DNA of 64,000 bases from Stappia sp. TSB10P1A (GTDB lineage Bacteria > Pseudomonadota > Alphaproteobacteria > Rhizobiales > Stappiaceae): contig NZ_FYAU01000014.1 in the NCBI RefSeq assembly GCF_900185725.1, forward strand, positions 62,001 to 126,000, read 5' to 3'. Positions 60,172 to 64,000 of the stretch are shown here, in pieces. A model generated the notes under the pieces. That model made no database searches. It saw only the letters and a program-made list of their open reading frames with translations, and was not told where the DNA came from. The number at the start of each line of letters is the position of its first letter. Positions within the stretch are counted from its first letter, which is position 1. A program made the position numbers and the translations under genes.

Positions 60172-61917
60172 TCAGTCCAGGAGACCGGCGCGGCGCATCT
60201 TGTTGTAGAGCGTCTTGCGCGAGATGCCGAGGAAGGTCGCCGTCTCGCCCCGGCGGAAGCGGTGGCGGCGCAGCGCGTCGAGGATCCAGTCCTTCTCGGC
60301 GAGCGGCGTCGTCGTCCCTTGCGCCCCGTCCGCGGCCTCGATCACCGCCCGCAAGACCTGCGAGCCGATCACCCGTCCCTCGTTCAGCACCGCCGCCTGT
60401 TCGACGACCCGGCGCAATTCCCGTGTGTTCTCCTGCCAGCCATGGGCGAACAGCACCCGGTAACCGTCGGCCGAGATCTCCAGCGGCCCCAATTGCCGCG
60501 CCTCGCCGATCGCCTCCAGATAGGCGCGGGCATGGGCGGGAATGTCCTCGGGCCGGTCGCGCAGCGGCAGCACGTCGATGCGCCCCGGTTGCAGCCGCGC
60601 GGCGAGCGCCTCCGCCAGCCGGCCTTCCGCGAGGTCCTCAGGGCTTGCGATCAGCACCAGCCGCCCTTGCGGGCTATGGCTGCGGCTGCCGCCGACGCGC
60701 TCGGTTTCGCCGCGTTCCAGCCAGGACAGGATATGCTGCTGCGCCGCCTCGTCCAGCGCGCCGGCATTCTCCACCACCACCGTCGCCTCGCGCGCATCGA
60801 GCGCGCCGTTGCGCCGCACCCGGCCGAAATCCGCCTCCGCGCCGAACAGCAATTCGGCCGGCGGCACCTCGCGCTCGGCCCCGTTCAGCACGGCGAGGCC
60901 GCCCTTGCGGTTGGCCAGCGCATGCAGGCTGCGGGCGAGGGTGGTGCGCCCCAGGCCCCTTTCGCCGACGATCAGGATCGGCAGGTTGGTGCCGGAAAGC
61001 TTCACCACCTGCTCCAGCAGCCGGGCGACGGCCTTCGACTGGCCGGCGATGCCGGTCAGCCGTGCGGCGCGCATCGTCTCGCGCGACTGCGCCGCGTCCG
61101 CCTGTTGCAGCACGCTGAAGGCCTTGAACGCCGAGGTCTTCTGCATCACCGAGATTTCCAGCGGCATCCGGTCGAGCGTCGAGCCGCCGACATAGCCGTC
61201 GGCCCGCGCATCCCGGCAGACCCGATACATGTCGTCCGGGCTGACGATCGGCCCGCCCTCGAAGACGCAGATCGTCTGCGGGCTCGCCTGCCGCACCTCG
61301 GAGAAGATGCGCCGCGCCCGGTCGGCCGCCTCTTCCAGGGTGAAGGCCTGCGCCACGGCGCGCGTGCCGCCGGCGTTCCAGCCGAAATTCAGGCACAGGA
61401 TGTCGACGCCGATCTCCAGCAGGTGCTGGATTTCCTTGCGGCTCTTGGCATAACCGAAGGTGGCGAGCCCCTGGCGCTGTGCTTCCCCTAGCAGCTCGAC
61501 CTCGCGCGAATAGCCAAGCCCCGCTTCCTCCAGCGCCCGCCGGAAGCGGCCATCGTAGTGGATGGATGTCGGGAAATTGGCGATGCCGTGATAGCCGGCG
61601 GCGGCCAGTTCGGCGACGAAGGCACGCAGGTCCAGCTTTGGATCGAAGGCGGAGGCGCCGAAGAACACCGGCACGCCGACCCGGTCGAGGATCTCGCGCC
61701 GGGCGAAATGATCGGTGAAGCGGTTGGCGTTGTTCAGCGGCAGCATGGCGGCGATGGAGGTCGCGCCCATCACCCGGTAGCGCCCGGCATTGAGCGCCAG
61801 CAGGAAGTCCGCGCCGCCCCGCTCGGCCGCCTCGGCGGTCATGCCGACGCCGATGGCCGCCCCCACGAGCGGTTCGACAGTGCCTTTCGAGCGCAGTTGC
61901 TGGTGCCAGGAAAACAT
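60172..61917 (-). CDS. Regulator: PEP hydrolase-like TIM barrel fused to degenerate NtrC-type AAA+ and Fis-type HTH
   Basis: 581 residues in three parts. Residues 1-270 are a full-length relative of the TIM-barrel enzyme at 52348 (ALNAGRYRVMG at 41-51, GIANFPTSIHYDGRFR at 111-126, EGGPIVSPDDM at 220-230). Residues 285-505 are an NtrC-type AAA+ module and 535-581 a Fis-type HTH (ETATFLGISRKTLYNKM). The AAA+ part keeps the sensor region (PLRDRPEDI 451-459; GWQENTREL 493-501) but Walker A is GERGLGR (Lys to Arg324), GAFTGA is missing after ELLFG (355-359), and Walker B is VVVEN (Asp to Glu383, Glu to Asn384). It probably senses the pathway ligand with its barrel and controls the operon at 51413-59295 without normal sigma-54 remodelling. 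ATG 61917 fits the barrel start. Confidence 0.85.
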   Translation of the reverse strand: MFSWHQQLRSKGTVEPLVGAAIGVGMTAEAAERGGADFLLALNAGRYRVMGATSIAAMLPLNNANRFTDHFARREILDRVGVPVFFGASAFDPKLDLRAFVAELAAAGYHGIANFPTSIHYDGRFRRALEEAGLGYSREVELLGEAQRQGLATFGYAKSRKEIQHLLEIGVDILCLNFGWNAGGTRAVAQAFTLEEAADRARRIFSEVRQASPQTICVFEGGPIVSPDDMYRVCRDARADGYVGGSTLDRMPLEISVMQKTSAFKAFSVLQQADAAQSRETMRAARLTGIAGQSKAVARLLEQVVKLSGTNLPILIVGERGLGRTTLARSLHALANRKGGLAVLNGAEREVPPAELLFGAEADFGRVRRNGALDAREATVVVENAGALDEAAQQHILSWLERGETERVGGSRSHSPQGRLVLIASPEDLAEGRLAEALAARLQPGRIDVLPLRDRPEDIPAHARAYLEAIGEARQLGPLEISADGYRVLFAHGWQENTRELRRVVEQAAVLNEGRVIGSQVLRAVIEAADGAQGTTTPLAEKDWILDALRRHRFRRGETATFLGISRKTLYNKMRRAGLLD

Positions 61918-62424
61918 GCCGCCGGACCGGGTCTCTGGTGAACGCAGGATCGTCTGAACGCAGGATCGCCTTGCAAACGGTAGGGGCGAACGGCCCCCCG
62001 AACAAGACGCTCCCCGCAAGACGGCTCCCCAAGCCGCTCCCCGCAAGCTGCCCTTCGCCTGCCGCCAGGGGCGGCGGCCCGTCCGGACGGGTGCATTTCC
62101 CTTGTTGCGTATCAATAAATATTTTCATCATATAAATGGAACGATCCTGCGAGAAATGACAATACTTAGTTCCTGTGATGAATTTTATGAAATGAAATTT
62201 ATACATGAAGAATAGACAGTAATAGCAAGTTGACACCTCGGGGGTTCACTTTAAGATCGCGCCATAGCCAGCCGTTGCGCATGGATCGCAAGCCAGACGA
62301 GGGCACGCGGTCCACCTGCCGGCCAGCCAGCGACACGCATTCGGCCGACCCTGCCGGCAGGGTCGCCGGTGCGGTTTTCGGGGCTGTGGCTGTGGATCTA
62401 TCCGGATATGTTCCGAGACGGGCT
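61918..62424. other. Gene-free region upstream of the TIM-AAA regulator
   Basis: 507 bp with no convincing gene. It holds two direct copies of TGAACGCAGGATCG (61939-61952, 61955-61968), whose core CGCAGGATCG recurs inverted as CGATCCTGCG at 62142-62151. It also holds an AT-rich block at about 62105-62225 that stands out against the GC-rich surroundings. TTGACA (62230-62235) with TTAAGA 15 bp on is a weak promoter candidate for the plus-strand permease gene. Confidence 0.55.
61943..62151. repeat. Three copies of decamer CGATCCTGCG around the regulator promoter
   Basis: Minus-strand copies at 61943-61952 and 61959-61968 (16-bp spacing, about one and a half helical turns) and a plus-strand copy at 62142-62151, about 175 bp further out. 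The arrangement resembles an autoregulatory binding array with DNA looping, but no protein is assigned. Confidence 0.6.
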
Positions 62425-64000
62425 GTGTTTCGCGCTGTCGCCGCGAAGCTCCACCGCCAGTGGGTCAGCTTCCTCCTGCTGTTCGTTGTCCTGTCGCTGG
62501 CCGTGGCGGTCTGCATCGTCCTCATCGGGGCGATCCGCTATTATTTCGCGCCGGGCCGTCTCGTCGATGCCGACCTGTGGCGCATCGATACGCTCTGGAG
62601 TTCCAGCCATTCCGGCGAGAGCGGGCGCTGGGCGACCTCGCCCGATCCGCTGGCCCGGCTGATCCGCCAGGATCACGGGGCGCTGGCGCTTGCCGGCCGC
62701 TTCACGCCGCTGCGCTCGCAGCTTGTGGTCGACGACATGTCGCTGCCCGGCGGCGCCGTCTTCCGCAGCGATCCGCCGTCGCTTGCCGTCTTCGACTGGC
62801 GGATCCGCCAGGGGGCGCCCGCCATCGACCGGCTCGGGCCGGGCGAGGCGCTGGTCAGCTCCGCCGAGGCCCGCCGCCTGTTCGGCACCCGCGATCCGGT
62901 CGGCCAGCGCATCACCCCGGCCCAGCCGGACCGGCGCGGCCGCCGGACGACCTACACCGTCGCCGCCGTGTTCCAGCCTTTCGCCGAAAACGCCGTCTTC
63001 CGTCCCGACGTGGTGCTTGTCGATGCGGTGCCCGGCGCCATCGACCGGGCGCTGCTGCCGGACAGCCTCCGGCAACTGCCGATGGAGTGGCTGCGCCCGA
63101 GCGCCTACACCTTCCTGCGGTTCCGCGGCGAGGGCGGGCGCGAAAAGGCCGGAGCGATCGCCGCCGCGCTGACCGCCCGCGCCCCCTATCTCGGCGGCTG
63201 GACGCCGGAGTTCCGCGCCCGGCCGGCGGCGGCCATCTGGCTGTCGGACGGCGTCTACGAGGAACTCGTGGCGGCGATCCCGCCGGCCTCGGCGCGTCTG
63301 CTGTGGATCGGCGCCGCGGCGCTGGCCGGCGTCGCGCTGGCGGCCTTCGGCTACGGGGCGGGGCTGGCGCGCCTGCAGGTGGCGGAGCTGATGCGCATCC
63401 TCGCCAGCCTCGCGGTGCCGGCGGCGAACGGGCGGGTGGCCCTGGCAGCGCTCGCAGCCGCCGCTGCCGTCGGCGTCTGCGCTGTCGGTGCGCTCGCCGG
63501 CATCGGCCTGTCGCGGCTGGTCGCCGGGCTGCTGCGGCTCGATCCGTCGGCCTTCGCCCTGACGCCGGCCGAGGGGCTGGCGCTGGTCGCCCTCGCCGCG
63601 CCCGCCTTCGTCCTCGTCGCCCTGGTGCCGCTCGCCCGGCCCGACGCCGCTCCGGGTGCCGTCCGGCGCGCCGTGCCCTTGTGGGCGACCTTCGTCGTCT
63701 GCGGCACGGCGGCCGGCCTGTCGCTGGTGCTGGTGCTGCAGCATCTGCATCTCGCCGGCCGCGACAGCGGCCTGTCGCTGGAGCGCACCCTTGCCCTGGA
63801 GGTCGACCAGGACGACGTGCTCGGCGAGCGTCACGAGGCCTTCCGCCAGGAGCTGCTGGCGCTGCCGGGCGTGCGCGAGGTGGGCTTTGCCAAGACGCTG
63901 CCCGGCGCGCTGCACGATTACAGCTATATGGAGCTGCGCGCCGCCACCGACCGCCGCCAGAGCGAGAAGCGCTACCAGGCGCTGGCGGCCGATGCCGGCT
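62425..64000 (+). CDS. MacB/FtsX-type ABC transporter permease, N-terminal part (runs off window)
   Basis: A continuous reading frame of 525 codons to the window end. The first membrane helix (about residues 13-34, WVSFLLLFVVLSLAVAVCIV) is followed by a large extracytoplasmic domain containing the MacB_PCD landmarks RRLFGTRDPVGQRIT and TYTVAAVFQPF. Then come three helices (about 290-312, 345-370, 380-402) and, after RRAVPLWATFVVCGTAAGLS, a second periplasmic-like domain, as in the duplicated permeases of large MacB-like proteins. The start is uncertain: GTG 62425 is the nearest to the first helix; earlier in-frame GTGs exist. It probably moves lipids, peptides or lipoproteins with an ATPase outside the window. 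Confidence 0.72.
   Translation, partial: MFRAVAAKLHRQWVSFLLLFVVLSLAVAVCIVLIGAIRYYFAPGRLVDADLWRIDTLWSSSHSGESGRWATSPDPLARLIRQDHGALALAGRFTPLRSQLVVDDMSLPGGAVFRSDPPSLAVFDWRIRQGAPAIDRLGPGEALVSSAEARRLFGTRDPVGQRITPAQPDRRGRRTTYTVAAVFQPFAENAVFRPDVVLVDAVPGAIDRALLPDSLRQLPMEWLRPSAYTFLRFRGEGGREKAGAIAAALTARAPYLGGWTPEFRARPAAAIWLSDGVYEELVAAIPPASARLLWIGAAALAGVALAAFGYGAGLARLQVAELMRILASLAVPAANGRVALAALAAAAAVGVCAVGALAGIGLSRLVAGLLRLDPSAFALTPAEGLALVALAAPAFVLVALVPLARPDAAPGAVRRAVPLWATFVVCGTAAGLSLVLVLQHLHLAGRDSGLSLERTLALEVDQDDVLGERHEAFRQELLALPGVREVGFAKTLPGALHDYSYMELRAATDRRQSEKRYQALAADAG

Noticed and set aside
62199-62525. Minus-strand 108-codon gene overlapping the permease start
   Set aside because: It overlaps the first helix of the plus-strand permease and the AT-rich block; no family pattern is visible.
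62398-63915. Minus-strand open frame of 505 codons at the window end
   Set aside because: Antisense of the MacB-like permease, which has helices and PCD motifs; the minus product is Gln/Arg/Asp-rich without recognisable features.

Overview
This window comes from a GC-rich, densely coding bacterial chromosome, very probably an alphaproteobacterium of the Hyphomicrobiales (Rhizobiales) or a close relative. The main evidence is the housekeeping run DUF2948 - hisD - UPF0262 - low-molecular-weight phosphatase - infA - maf - yacG (about 9.5-15.4 kb), a gene order known from that group. Supporting evidence is a Paracoccus-type sox cluster and many TRAP, tripartite tricarboxylate (Tct), Ehu and Liv transporters. 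Family or genus cannot be fixed from the sequence alone.

Layout. 0-2.6 kb: minus-strand FAD dehydrogenase, SDR oxidoreductase and the first 36 codons of a DMT-type transporter. 2.7-5.8 kb: divergent TRAP transporter operon with a TakP-like binding protein. 5.9-9.3 kb: a long GAF/PAS/GGDEF protein with a decayed EAL domain, probably translated from a leaderless mRNA. 9.5-15.4 kb: the conserved hisD-infA-maf-yacG block, interrupted by an acyl-CoA synthetase gene. 15.5-22.5 kb: two FecR-domain secreted proteins, a periplasmic 5'-nucleotidase and a TPR/beta-barrel outer-membrane protein resembling Slam (type XI secretion). The second FecR protein ends in a TbpB-like barrel and is the probable cargo. 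22.7 kb: tRNA-Phe. 23.2-28.3 kb: a minus-strand tctC - DUF1185 - hydrolase - gntR - tctB - tctA operon. 28.8-29.9 kb: two overlapping paralogous genes that look like cysteine-less FmdE proteins.

30.1-44.3 kb is a complete thiosulfate-oxidation (sox) locus: soxT-soxR-soxS on the minus strand, then soxVW and soxXYZABCDEF plus a metallo-beta-lactamase-fold gene on the plus strand, closed by a second YeeE/YedE (SoxT-like) transporter. SoxV/W/S supply reductant to the periplasm, SoxXA/YZ/B/CD carry out the oxidation cycle, SoxE/F add sulfide:cytochrome c chemistry, and SoxR (ArsR type) is the likely repressor. 44.4-50.6 kb: a GntR regulator divergent from a reduced ehuBCDA-eutBC operon.

50.6-62 kb holds the most unusual locus. 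An eight-gene minus-strand operon encodes a Liv-type ABC transporter (livH, M, K, G, F), the two halves of a Tm-1-type protein as separate genes (Tm-1-like ATP-binding domain and PEP-hydrolase-like TIM barrel) and a double SRPBCC protein. Upstream lie a third, eroded relative of the TIM barrel and a regulator in which an apparently complete TIM barrel of the same family is fused to an NtrC-type AAA+ domain and a Fis-type helix-turn-helix. The AAA+ domain has lost the Walker A lysine, the GAFTGA loop and the Walker B aspartate. This suggests a transport and catabolism system sensed by a converted copy of its own enzyme. The window ends inside a MacB/FtsX-type ABC permease gene.
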